Under the pieces are notes generated by a model. It was not told the origin of the DNA. It did no database searches and was given only the letters and a program-made list of their open reading frames with translations. A DNA stretch of 20,397 bases, taken from the NCBI GenBank assembly GCA_903898975.1, contig CAIUHT010000502.1, forward strand, positions 1 to 20,397. The letters are read 5' to 3'. The stretch is from an uncultured Planctomycetaceae bacterium (GTDB taxonomy: Bacteria; Planctomycetota; Planctomycetia; Planctomycetales; Planctomycetaceae). Positions within the stretch are counted from its first letter, which is position 1; every line of letters begins with the position of its first letter. A program made the translations under genes and the position numbers. Positions 1 through 6,175 of the stretch are shown here, in pieces.

Positions 1-80
1 GCCTGGGGCACCAGTTGAGCCAGTTCGTTCAGAATCGCCTCACGACGCAACAGCAGCGGATGCAACATGACAGGGACCAT
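1..80 (-). CDS. Partial CDS at left edge, probable next gene of the phage head cassette (unknown function)
   Basis: Reading the minus strand leftward from an ATG at 80 gives an open frame to the window edge. It begins MVPVMLHPLLLRREAILNEL and carries on with AQLVPQ. A second in-frame ATG at 68 would start MLHPLLL. The peptide looks like a real N-terminal amphipathic helix with ordinary composition, unlike the Arg/Gly/Pro-rich shadow frames nearby. It lies on the same strand as the four phage genes and downstream of the capsid gene, where head-tail connector or head-completion genes usually sit. No clear Shine-Dalgarno precedes either ATG, and too few residues are visible to assign a family. 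Confidence 0.4.
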   Translation of the reverse strand, partial: MVPVMLHPLLLRREAILNELAQLVPQ

Positions 81-374
81 CGCCCAAGCAGAGAAGACCA
101 GTGGAGCAGAGCGGAGTGGCGTGTAGAGAAGGAGCGCACAGACGGGTGGAGAGCTAACCAGTTCCGACGAGACGAGTGCCAGGCAGACGAGTGCCAGGCA
201 GACGAGCGCCGAGGCGACCAGTGCCGAGGCGACCAGTGCCGAGGCGACCAGTGCCGAGGCGACCAGTGCCGCCCAGTGCTGGGGCCAGGGACTGCCCCCC
301 GGGCGGGGCGGTGTGGTTGAGCACCGCCTGCGTCCGGGAGAACAGCCTTCCCTGCCCGTGAGCCGGCGGTGTGG
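81..374. other. Intergenic region downstream of the capsid gene, with tandem repeats
   Basis: This 294-base stretch lies between the capsid stop codon and the partial gene at the left edge. It holds the 15-bp repeat array (166-270) and a GC-rich inverted repeat near 288-306 (GCCCC facing GGGGC) that could fold downstream of the capsid gene. The motif CCACACCGCC occurs twice on the minus strand just after the stop. Short frames crossing the region translate only to low-complexity Arg/Gly/Gln repeats, so I do not call a gene. Confidence 0.5.
166..270. repeat. 15-bp tandem repeat array, about 7 units
   Basis: Four perfect copies of GAGGCGACCAGTGCC run head to tail at 211-225, 226-240, 241-255 and 256-270. 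They are preceded by three diverged 15-bp units at 166-180, 181-195 and 196-210, which share the core GACGAGYGCC. The period is a multiple of three, so every frame stays open and gives repetitive peptides; this explains the spurious frames here. The perfect copies sit together at one end and the diverged copies at the other, as expected from recent slippage or expansion. Confidence 0.9.
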
Positions 375-1553
375 CTACGGCACGTTCTTCTGCATGTACC
401 GCGGTTCGAGGGTGGCGGCGGCTCCCCGTTCGCTCGCCTTCCAGCGCAGCACCACGTCTTGCGTGAACTCGACCTCGCTGTTCGCGGGGGCCTGCACCAC
501 CGAGAGAGGCCAGTTCTCCATGTAGGCGAACGCCTTGGTCAGATCGCCGATGTACCACTGGCCCCGATTGGCCATCCGGCTCGAGAGCAGGTTGCTCGTG
601 AGCACTTGATAGCCCGTCACGGGATTGACCCCTGCCGTCTCGGTGGGGCTTCCCTGCGTCGCGAACCCCGGCGTCGTGACCCGAATCTCCGTCGCGTTCA
701 CAATCCGCCGTGCCGTGTAGAGCAGGTTCCGCGACACCACCAGGTGCCGGGGGTCGGTCAGAATCGGCTCGTTGGTGTACGGGTCGACCAGGGCCGCCAT
801 GGTCTGCTCGGCCTTGTCGAGACTGTTCCAGTCGGCCAGCGCGTTCCCCGTGGTCACGTTGACCCATGGTGCCGAAGGCTGGTAGGTCCCGTGCACCGTC
901 CCTTTCCAGCGGTAGCGATGCGCGGTCGTGTTCTCATCGAGCAGGCAGTCGATGATCCGCTTTTCCTTGTTGACCCCCAGGTAGTGCCCGACCTCGGCGG
1001 TCCGCTGCACCAGCACCCCCGTGCGGTCGAAGAAGACCGCCTCGCGGGTCAGCCCCACAATCAGGCCTCGCTTGGTTGTCGCGGGCGTCTCGATGTAGTC
1101 TTCGGCGACTCCCGCCTGCGGGTAGGGGCGCCCTTCGCCCACCACCTCGGCTTCATCGCCCAGGCGCGAGATTCCGGCGATCCGTTCGCCGTTGAACTGC
1201 GTGGGGATGGTCTTGAACAGCGGGGTGAAGACAAACGCCTCCGAGCGGAACGCCTCGAGCACCGCCGAGTGGATCAGTTGCCCGCTGATGCGGGAGAACG
1301 CCCCGGTGGTCACTCCCCCCGCCTCTTCGAGCAGGCCCAGGGTGGGCCCTTCGCCTCCCCGGCGGGGGTTCCAGCTGTCGACCAGTTCGCGACCGTGGGG
1401 GAGGAACTGCTCGAAGAGTTCGCGGATCGAGAAGTCGGCCAGCCCGAGCTGACCCGACCGCACCGCTGTGCCGAAATCGTCGTAGAACTTGTGCGGACAG
1501 TTGTCCCGCACCGCCGCCTCGTGCAAGCGGCGAAGTTGAATCGTGTTGATCAT
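375..1553 (-). CDS. Phage major capsid protein
   Basis: A 392-residue protein, the expected size for a phage major capsid subunit. It forms the virion shell. Family-like features are an N-terminal alpha-helical stretch rich in charge, a mid-protein segment (GERIAGISRLGDEAEVVGEG) like the extended arm and early shell strands of capsid proteins, and a C-terminal end with KAFAYMENWPLSVVQAP followed by QDVVLRWKASERGAA. The closing pattern, a strand that contacts nucleic acid or neighbours and then EPRYMQKN, is typical of capsid C-termini. I chose the ATG at 1553 (MINTIQLRRLHEAAV) because the longer frame starting at 1598 adds 15 atypical residues. An AGAAAG is the only weak ribosome-site candidate before it. 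The position after portal, protease and structural genes fits the call. I cannot distinguish an HK97-type from a Mu gpT-like lineage by eye. Confidence 0.75.
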   Translation of the reverse strand: MINTIQLRRLHEAAVRDNCPHKFYDDFGTAVRSGQLGLADFSIRELFEQFLPHGRELVDSWNPRRGGEGPTLGLLEEAGGVTTGAFSRISGQLIHSAVLEAFRSEAFVFTPLFKTIPTQFNGERIAGISRLGDEAEVVGEGRPYPQAGVAEDYIETPATTKRGLIVGLTREAVFFDRTGVLVQRTAEVGHYLGVNKEKRIIDCLLDENTTAHRYRWKGTVHGTYQPSAPWVNVTTGNALADWNSLDKAEQTMAALVDPYTNEPILTDPRHLVVSRNLLYTARRIVNATEIRVTTPGFATQGSPTETAGVNPVTGYQVLTSNLLSSRMANRGQWYIGDLTKAFAYMENWPLSVVQAPANSEVEFTQDVVLRWKASERGAAATLEPRYMQKNVP

Positions 1554-1603
1554 GAACGCACCACTTTCTGAAAACAGGGAGAGAGAACCAGCACACACCC
1601 GCC

Positions 1604-1633
1604 CCCGGCAGCCCGCCGGGCGCGGTCCGGACC
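1604..1633. other. GC-rich dyads between the ConA-like gene and the capsid gene
   Basis: The 93-base spacer contains a 6-bp inverted repeat, CCCGGC at 1604-1609 facing GCCGGG at 1615-1620. Next to it is a perfect 10-bp palindrome, GGTCCGGACC, at 1624-1633. Neither has a T-tract on the minus strand. They could form an intercistronic RNA hairpin that tunes capsid expression relative to the upstream gene, but no function is shown. Confidence 0.35.
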
Positions 1634-1646
1634 TGGGCCGGGGGGG

Positions 1647-2357
1647 TTACCGCACCTGGCTGACGGCGAAGTAGTCGAGCAGCAGGGTCTCGCCCGCTGC
1701 AGTCCCCGCCTTGACCGCCGCCCCCGCCTGCAGCGCCACAAACCCGGCGAGCGAAACCACCAGCTTCACGGGCTGCCCCACGGCATCCCGCACTGGCTGG
1801 TCGTCGCAGTAGAAGGTGACCTCGGCGAGCGTGGGGTCGACCGGTTGCAGTTCGACCCGCAGGGTCTGCCACGTTCCACCACCGGCGGGGGCCTGCCCCA
1901 CTGTCGACTGCACCGCACCCGGGCGGGCCGCCACGCACCGCCACGTCGCGTCCCCTTCGTACTTGGCGAAGCCGAGCGCGTGCACCCCGGCTTTCAGCCC
2001 GGCGCCGTTGTCGAGCAGCAGGTCGGCAGTCCCCAGCACGTCGGCGAGCCCGACAAACACGTTCGCCGACGCCACCGCCCCATCGGTGAACTGCACCCGC
2101 GCCTCGCCCAGCAGCGGGCGATCGTCGGCGGGGCGGAACAGGCGATGCGTGGTGGCCAGCGCCGCCTCGTTGTTGTCGACCGCGCCGGTCGCCACGGCGA
2201 CAATCCCGCCCACCCCCGTGGGCTGGGCGGCGACCGAGGACCCCGCATCCGCCGCGAGTGCCGTCCATCGATGTGGCGACACAAACCATTCGACCTCGTC
2301 GAAAAACCCACACATCCGCCGCTCACGCAGCTCTTGCGACAACTCCAGCACCTTCAT
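1647..2357 (-). CDS. Phage structural protein with concanavalin/LamG-like fold (probable decoration or head-fibre protein)
   Basis: A 236-residue protein encoded between the prohead protease and the capsid gene. Its pattern is that of a beta-sandwich lectin-like protein. It has an early aromatic segment (FFDEVEWFVSP), repeated strands such as GGIVAVATGAVDNNEAA and ANVFVGLADVL, a mid-region FAKYEGDATWRC, then WQTLRVELQP and VTFYCDDQPV, and a closing LLLDYFAVSQVR. The last element, a hydrophobic strand then DYFxVxQxR, resembles the end of many phage ConA-like structural proteins. A good Shine-Dalgarno (AAAGGAA, 7 bases before the ATG) supports the start at 2357. Such proteins are usually capsid decorations or surface fibres; a role here is inferred from position and fold pattern, not from a named family match. 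Confidence 0.6.
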   Translation of the reverse strand: MKVLELSQELRERRMCGFFDEVEWFVSPHRWTALAADAGSSVAAQPTGVGGIVAVATGAVDNNEAALATTHRLFRPADDRPLLGEARVQFTDGAVASANVFVGLADVLGTADLLLDNGAGLKAGVHALGFAKYEGDATWRCVAARPGAVQSTVGQAPAGGGTWQTLRVELQPVDPTLAEVTFYCDDQPVRDAVGQPVKLVVSLAGFVALQAGAAVKAGTAAGETLLLDYFAVSQVR

Positions 2358-2473
2358 CGTTCCGTTCCTTTCGAACAGCAGACCCCGGTTCCACCAACCA
2401 CTCCACCCGGCCGGTCCACCCGCCCGAGCAACAACTCTTCGAACTGTTTATCCAGCCTGTTACGCTGCCCCTC

Positions 2474-2515
2474 GCGCAGCCCTTGCCGCCGCGCCCTTGT
2501 CGCCGCGCCCTTGTC
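2474..2515. repeat. 14-bp tandem repeat, 2 perfect plus 1 diverged unit
   Basis: GCCGCGCCCTTGTC occurs twice head to tail at 2488-2501 and 2502-2515, after a diverged unit, GCGCAGCCCTTGCC, at 2474-2487. It lies in the 281-base spacer between the protease-scaffold gene and the ConA-like gene. No gene or terminator is evident in the rest of that spacer. Confidence 0.7.
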
Positions 2516-2638
2516 GCTTCAATCGTGTCGTCGCGTTTCCTGGGCTGGGCCCATTCCACCAGCGTCGTCCTGTGAACTTTTCTCCCCGCGGCCCGCGCGG
2601 TGTCGGGGCACCGTGTGGACCGTGGTGCAAGGCGAGGG

Positions 2639-3925
2639 CTACCGCAGTGCTGCGAGAAAGCCCTGGACGTCCGCTGGCAGCCGGAGTGGCTCGGGGGCGT
2701 AACGCGGGGGCGAATTGAGTGGCCGGCCGCGGGCTCCGTCACGCGGCGGCCAGCTTTCCAGCAGGGCCCGCCGGGCCGGGTCATCGGGCAGGGCGACCAG
2801 CGCCGCCAACCGCTCGGGGTCGCTCGCCCGGCCTGCCTGCTCCAGCAGCCCCCGGCAATGCACTTCGGTCTCGAGCCGCGACAGGCGGGCGGCCAGTGCC
2901 GCCACCGGCCCGGGGTCGGCGGCCGCTGCCCCGGCGACCGCCAACCCCCGGGCCTCCGCCAGATTGATATGGGCGTTGCCAGGCACATCGCCAATGACAG
3001 CGTCAGCCACAGTGACGACTGCCTGATCAGACAACCCGGCCAGCGTCGTCGTCCCGGTTACTCGCTGAGGAGACGCGGCCGGTCGCTCGCCGGGCCTGCG
3101 CAGGGACTCGGCGAGATGCTGAAACACTTCGCTCCAGTCGAGGGCGGACGGTTGGCCGCGTCGGTGGGCCAACGCGGGCAGCAACGTGGCCAACACGTCC
3201 GCCGTGGTCGCTGAAGCAGTGGCTGGCAAGCGGTCGCTGGCCTCCGCTCCACCACTGTCGACACAGCCGCTGGTGGCGACTTCGGCCAGGGAGCGCGGGG
3301 CCGACGCGGTCCCCACGGGTTCGCCAGCCAGCACCGCCAGATCGCCCAGCGGGTTCAGCACCGGATGCTCCAGGAGCGTCGCGCAGCCGGCCTGCACGCA
3401 CAGGTCCCGCAGGGTCTGCGGGGCCGCGTCGTCGCAGCTCTCGAACAGTCCCTGGTTGGTCGCCGGGTTCTGCACCACGTCGACCGAGTGCACGCGGGCG
3501 ACCGATTCGACCACCCAGCGTCCTTCCCGGCGGACCAACCGCCCCTCGGCGTTGTGCGACAGTCCGAACCGGCGCGGGTTTCGCTCGGCGGCCTCGGCCA
3601 GCATCGCCGCCTGCGGATGTGTCCGCAGAAAGTGCAGGTCACCATAGACTCCTTCGTCGGTCACATGGACTCCTGCCAGCCACCCCAGCCCGTCGGCGAC
3701 TTGCCGGGGGGTCGCGGGAGTGCGCTCCCGGGGATGATCGACATTCACCGCCAGTCCCTCGTACAGCTGGGCCGCCTGGGCCAGTGCATCGGGGGAATAG
3801 ACCCGGTGGTTGCGGCTGGTCTTGCCCAGGATCTTGACCCCGCGAATGACCCCCGCCTCGCGGTCAACCTGCGGAGATTCACTGAAGGTGGTTTCACACA
3901 ACGCTGCCAACGTGTCGGCCGACAT
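2639..3925 (-). CDS. Phage prohead protease fused to a scaffold-like C-terminal region
   Basis: A 428-residue protein. Residues 1 to about 165 resemble an assemblin-like phage maturation protease. They include an N-terminal strand (VIRGVKILGKTSRNHRVY), then GLAVNVDHP carrying a candidate catalytic His, DEGVYGDLHF, RFGLSHNAEG carrying a candidate nucleophilic Ser and a second His, and VHSVDVVQNPATNQGLFES. The order of His, Ser and then the SVDVV strand fits the Ser-His-His assemblin fold. From about residue 170 the chain is Ala/Arg/Glu-rich and helical, with a leucine-rich segment near LAALAARLSRLETEVHCRGLL, as expected of a scaffold released by the protease. GAGGAG lies 8 bases before the ATG. 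It sits between portal and capsid genes, the normal head-module order. Confidence 0.75.
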   Translation of the reverse strand: MSADTLAALCETTFSESPQVDREAGVIRGVKILGKTSRNHRVYSPDALAQAAQLYEGLAVNVDHPRERTPATPRQVADGLGWLAGVHVTDEGVYGDLHFLRTHPQAAMLAEAAERNPRRFGLSHNAEGRLVRREGRWVVESVARVHSVDVVQNPATNQGLFESCDDAAPQTLRDLCVQAGCATLLEHPVLNPLGDLAVLAGEPVGTASAPRSLAEVATSGCVDSGGAEASDRLPATASATTADVLATLLPALAHRRGQPSALDWSEVFQHLAESLRRPGERPAASPQRVTGTTTLAGLSDQAVVTVADAVIGDVPGNAHINLAEARGLAVAGAAAADPGPVAALAARLSRLETEVHCRGLLEQAGRASDPERLAALVALPDDPARRALLESWPPRDGARGRPLNSPPRYAPEPLRLPADVQGFLAALR

Positions 3926-4215
3926 GGTTCAGACTCCTCGCAACCAGGCAACAGGATCAACAGGACAGGCCAGCCGCGCCCCATGCGGGCTGAAGGGATC
4001 GACGCGGCCCCAGGGCCGGGCCGGCAATAACGGACACAACGGACGGACACACTCGGCGCACCCCGCACCGTCCGCGAGTCATTCGCAACAGCGGGAGCGC
4101 ACGGAACACTTTCGGGCTGGCGCTGTCCCGGCCTTGATCGGGGTGGGTGGGCGGAAGACCGCTCTCTCACCGGAGATTGGCCGCGCGACTTGGGCGCGCG
4201 ACCTCGGCGGGGCGT
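3926..4215. other. Spacer between portal and protease genes
   Basis: This 290-base gap separates the portal stop codon from the protease start. It contains the protease ribosome site (GAGGAG read on the minus strand, at 3934-3939) but no convincing gene. Minus-strand frames through it are Arg/Pro-rich with no recognisable motif. Gaps this long are unusual inside a compact phage head operon. Confidence 0.5.
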
Positions 4216-5820
4216 TCAGCCCGTGCCGGGGTGGTGCGTGTTCGCCACCTGAGCCGCACCGGCACCACCGCCAGCGGGCCAGGCCTGTTCGGTCGCGATG
4301 GCGGACGCAGCAGGGGGCGACGCCTCTCTGCCCGCCGTGGATGATTCCGATTCGCCCTCAGGCCCGGCACGCTCGTGGGCGAGGTGGCGTTGTTCGAGGT
4401 CGTAGTCGAACCCGGCCTGGGCGGCGGCGGTGCGTTTCGACAGCCAGCCTGCAGACAGTTGCAGCGCTTGTGTCTGCGCCAGTGCGAGCGGGTCCCGCGA
4501 GGCGACCGCCGGAAGTTCGACCCGCAGTTCGAGTCCCCGCAGCAATTGGGGCCAGTCGCGGTGGGGAGGTTGTTCGAGACCGGCGTGCCAGGCCAGCTGG
4601 AGGGCCTTCCACAACAGCGACTGCACGTGCCGGCGGTAGAACTGCTGGTCGGCTTCCCGGGCCTTCACGAACGGTGCTTCGGCGACCAGGGTGCTGGCGT
4701 AGTTGGCGTTCGACGCATCGCCCGAGATGAGGTACTCGGGCATGTTCCACCGCAGGCCAATGGAGCGGAGCAGGGCCTGCATCACCTGCAGAAAGTGTGG
4801 CATCCGCTCGGCCCCCAGGGGGCCCGGTTTGTACTCGAGTCCCGCCGAGGGGCGGAGAATGGTCCCGGGGGGATAGCGCTTGACCGGTTCGTAACGCGTG
4901 CCGGTGGCGTGCGGGCTGATGACCGTGCGGGGCATCTCGGCGGCGGGGAGTCCACCCACGAGGCTGTCTCGGGACGAAGGTTGCAGAATCCACGCGATCG
5001 CCGCCTGCAACGCCGCTCCTTCCGCAGTGTTCCGCCGAAGTCGCGCCTCGCGCTCGAGGTCGCCCTGGATGGCCAGCAGGTCGGAGACGCCGCGCTTGGC
5101 GTTGCGGGGAACATTCCGCCTGATGTGTTCCACCTCGGTCGCGGGGAGGTACGACCAGTCCCGCCCCTGGGTGTCGTGGACCACGTGGTACCCGAGAGGT
5201 TCGGTCGGGTCGTCGGCCCGCGTGTGCACTCCGAACGACCAGCTCGAGACGAATTCGCCGCCGATCTGCAGCCAGTCTTCCAGGGGGCGGGGGTCGGCGG
5301 GTTCGGTCACCTGCTCGGGTTCGAGGAACCGCAGTCCCAGCCTCCCGTGGTGTCGGACCTTGAGGTGCAGAAACGCTTCGCCATCTTCCCGACTGCGGAG
5401 GTGGAGTTCGCGATCGATCACCCCGGCGAGGTCGATGTCGTCGATGAACTGTTCGAGCACGCGGGCCGCCCAGTCGCGGGCCCGGCGACCCGCCCCGGTC
5501 TCAAGCACCTGCAGGGTAAAGCCCGGGCCGAAGGTGTAGTTGGCAAGTGCGTCAAACGCCCCCGCGGTGACGGGAGTGGCCAGCGCCAGTCGGCGGGCGG
5601 CGTGCCGCATGCGGGCGAGATCGACTTCGCTCTCGTACAGGGGCCGACAGCGGCCGTCGAGCCGATCGTCGACCGTGGTGGCTGGCCCGACCGCGGGGAA
5701 CTCGGTCGAGAACCGCGCCTCGCGGGAGTCGACCCACTCGCCCCAGGTTTCACTGAGGGGGTCGGCGGAAGTGTGGCTGGGGCGGAAGGGGCCCGTGCCG
5801 GGGGGAGGGAGGTCGCTCAT
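4216..5820 (-). CDS. Phage portal protein
   Basis: A 534-residue protein, the size of portal proteins, which form the dodecameric DNA-entry vertex of the head. Supporting features are an N-terminal helix with ARMRHAARRLALATPVT, the strand-rich ELHLRSREDGEAFLHLKV and LRFLEPEQVTEP, and then VEHIRRNVPRNAKRGVSDLL. That last segment is the portal pattern of a basic loop followed by RGVSDL and a long stem helix (LEREARLRRNTAEGAALQAA). It continues with the clip/crown-like stretch GLRWNMPEYLISGDASNANY and a helical AEAPFVKAREADQQFYRRHV. The C-terminal 60 residues are low-complexity Ala/Gly/Glu. I prefer the ATG at 5820 (MSDLPPPG). A longer frame uses GTG at 5880 and adds a non-conserved 20 residues. 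No clear Shine-Dalgarno precedes 5820. It resembles lambda-family portals most, but the family call is by eye. Confidence 0.75.
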   Translation of the reverse strand: MSDLPPPGTGPFRPSHTSADPLSETWGEWVDSREARFSTEFPAVGPATTVDDRLDGRCRPLYESEVDLARMRHAARRLALATPVTAGAFDALANYTFGPGFTLQVLETGAGRRARDWAARVLEQFIDDIDLAGVIDRELHLRSREDGEAFLHLKVRHHGRLGLRFLEPEQVTEPADPRPLEDWLQIGGEFVSSWSFGVHTRADDPTEPLGYHVVHDTQGRDWSYLPATEVEHIRRNVPRNAKRGVSDLLAIQGDLEREARLRRNTAEGAALQAAIAWILQPSSRDSLVGGLPAAEMPRTVISPHATGTRYEPVKRYPPGTILRPSAGLEYKPGPLGAERMPHFLQVMQALLRSIGLRWNMPEYLISGDASNANYASTLVAEAPFVKAREADQQFYRRHVQSLLWKALQLAWHAGLEQPPHRDWPQLLRGLELRVELPAVASRDPLALAQTQALQLSAGWLSKRTAAAQAGFDYDLEQRHLAHERAGPEGESESSTAGREASPPAASAIATEQAWPAGGGAGAAQVANTHHPGTG

Positions 5821-5885
5821 AAAACAGCCCGGCGTCTCGCGACGTTGGGGCCCCGTGTGGGTGAGGAACAGACTCAACACAGGTG

Positions 5886-5891
5886 ATTATC
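5886..5891 (-). promoter_or_regulatory. Possible -10 element for the phage cassette
   Basis: On the minus strand the bases read GATAAT, five of six matches to TATAAT, about 65 bases upstream of the preferred portal ATG. The -35 at a 17-base spacing (TTCGTG) is poor, so this is a weak call. If used, transcription would start near 5879. That would leave the GTG at 5880 without a leader and favour the ATG at 5820. Confidence 0.25.
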
Positions 5892-5928
5892 AGGCGACCG
5901 CCCGAGATCACGAAGAGCAGGCGGTGCG

Positions 5929-5972
5929 CATCTGGAAAAGAGCTCGGATTTTCGTTCCAGATGGCGCGCCAT
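5929..5972. promoter_or_regulatory. Inverted repeat and palindrome, candidate operator
   Basis: CATCTGGAA at 5929-5937 faces TTCCAGATG at 5955-5963, giving perfect 9-bp arms around a 17-base centre. Overlapping the right arm is the perfect 12-bp palindrome ATGGCGCGCCAT at 5961-5972. They lie between two divergent genes, a usual place for a regulator site. The symmetry is seen directly; binding by a regulator is inferred. Confidence 0.35.
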
Positions 5973-6086
5973 GGCGAAAAAGCAACCCCATTCACGCGAG
6001 AGAAAGTTCCGGCAGCGGTCCTGGGTGCGATCCTGCCTGCGTCGAATTCGAGCGGACCGGGTGGGCGATTCGATCGGGCCACCCGA

Positions 6087-6107
6087 TTTACATTCGCCCT
6101 GTGACAG
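6087..6107 (+). promoter_or_regulatory. Possible -35 element and TGTGACAG octamer upstream of the BNR gene
   Basis: TTTACA at 6087-6092 matches five of six bases of TTGACA, but the hexamer 17 bases downstream (CAGGAT) is a poor -10. TGTGACAG at 6100-6107 is the octamer that also occurs three times upstream of the PEP-CTERM gene, in the same orientation relative to its gene. Confidence is low because both elements are short. Confidence 0.2.
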
Positions 6108-6175
6108 ATCAGGATGAGCGCGTTGGGCCGACAGGTTGGCTCTCCCACGTTCTCCTCTCTCGTGCGTGAGTTTCG

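Larger units (their letters stand above)
5821..6175. other. Divergent intergenic region between portal and BNR genes
   Basis: This 355-base spacer separates the minus-strand phage cassette from the plus-strand BNR gene, so it should hold both promoters. It contains a 9-bp inverted repeat (5929-5963), an overlapping 12-bp palindrome (5961-5972), a possible minus-strand -10 (5886-5891) and a possible plus-strand -35 (6087-6092). A 73-residue plus frame at 5883-6104 has no recognisable features and I do not call it. No terminase, repressor or integrase gene fits here. Confidence 0.6.

Noticed and set aside
166..270. Possible CRISPR array
   Set aside because: The 15-bp units abut with no unique spacers, so this is a simple tandem repeat.
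15..320. Plus-strand frame of 101 codons with GDQCR repeats
   Set aside because: It exists because the 15-bp repeat keeps all frames open. Its composition is low-complexity and it is opposite the phage strand.
154..867. Minus-strand frame of 237 codons over the repeat array and the end of the capsid gene
   Set aside because: It overlaps the capsid gene in another frame and is Arg/Gly-rich with no motif.
369..1571. Plus-strand frame of 400 codons opposite the capsid gene
   Set aside because: It is an antisense shadow caused by GC-rich third positions; the minus-strand protein has capsid features.
4375..5886. Plus-strand frame of 503 codons opposite the portal gene
   Set aside because: It is antisense to a convincing portal protein and has no recognisable family features.
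5883..6104. 73-codon plus-strand frame in the divergent spacer
   Set aside because: It has no ribosome site or motif, overlaps the dyad elements, and is not in a gene-like context.
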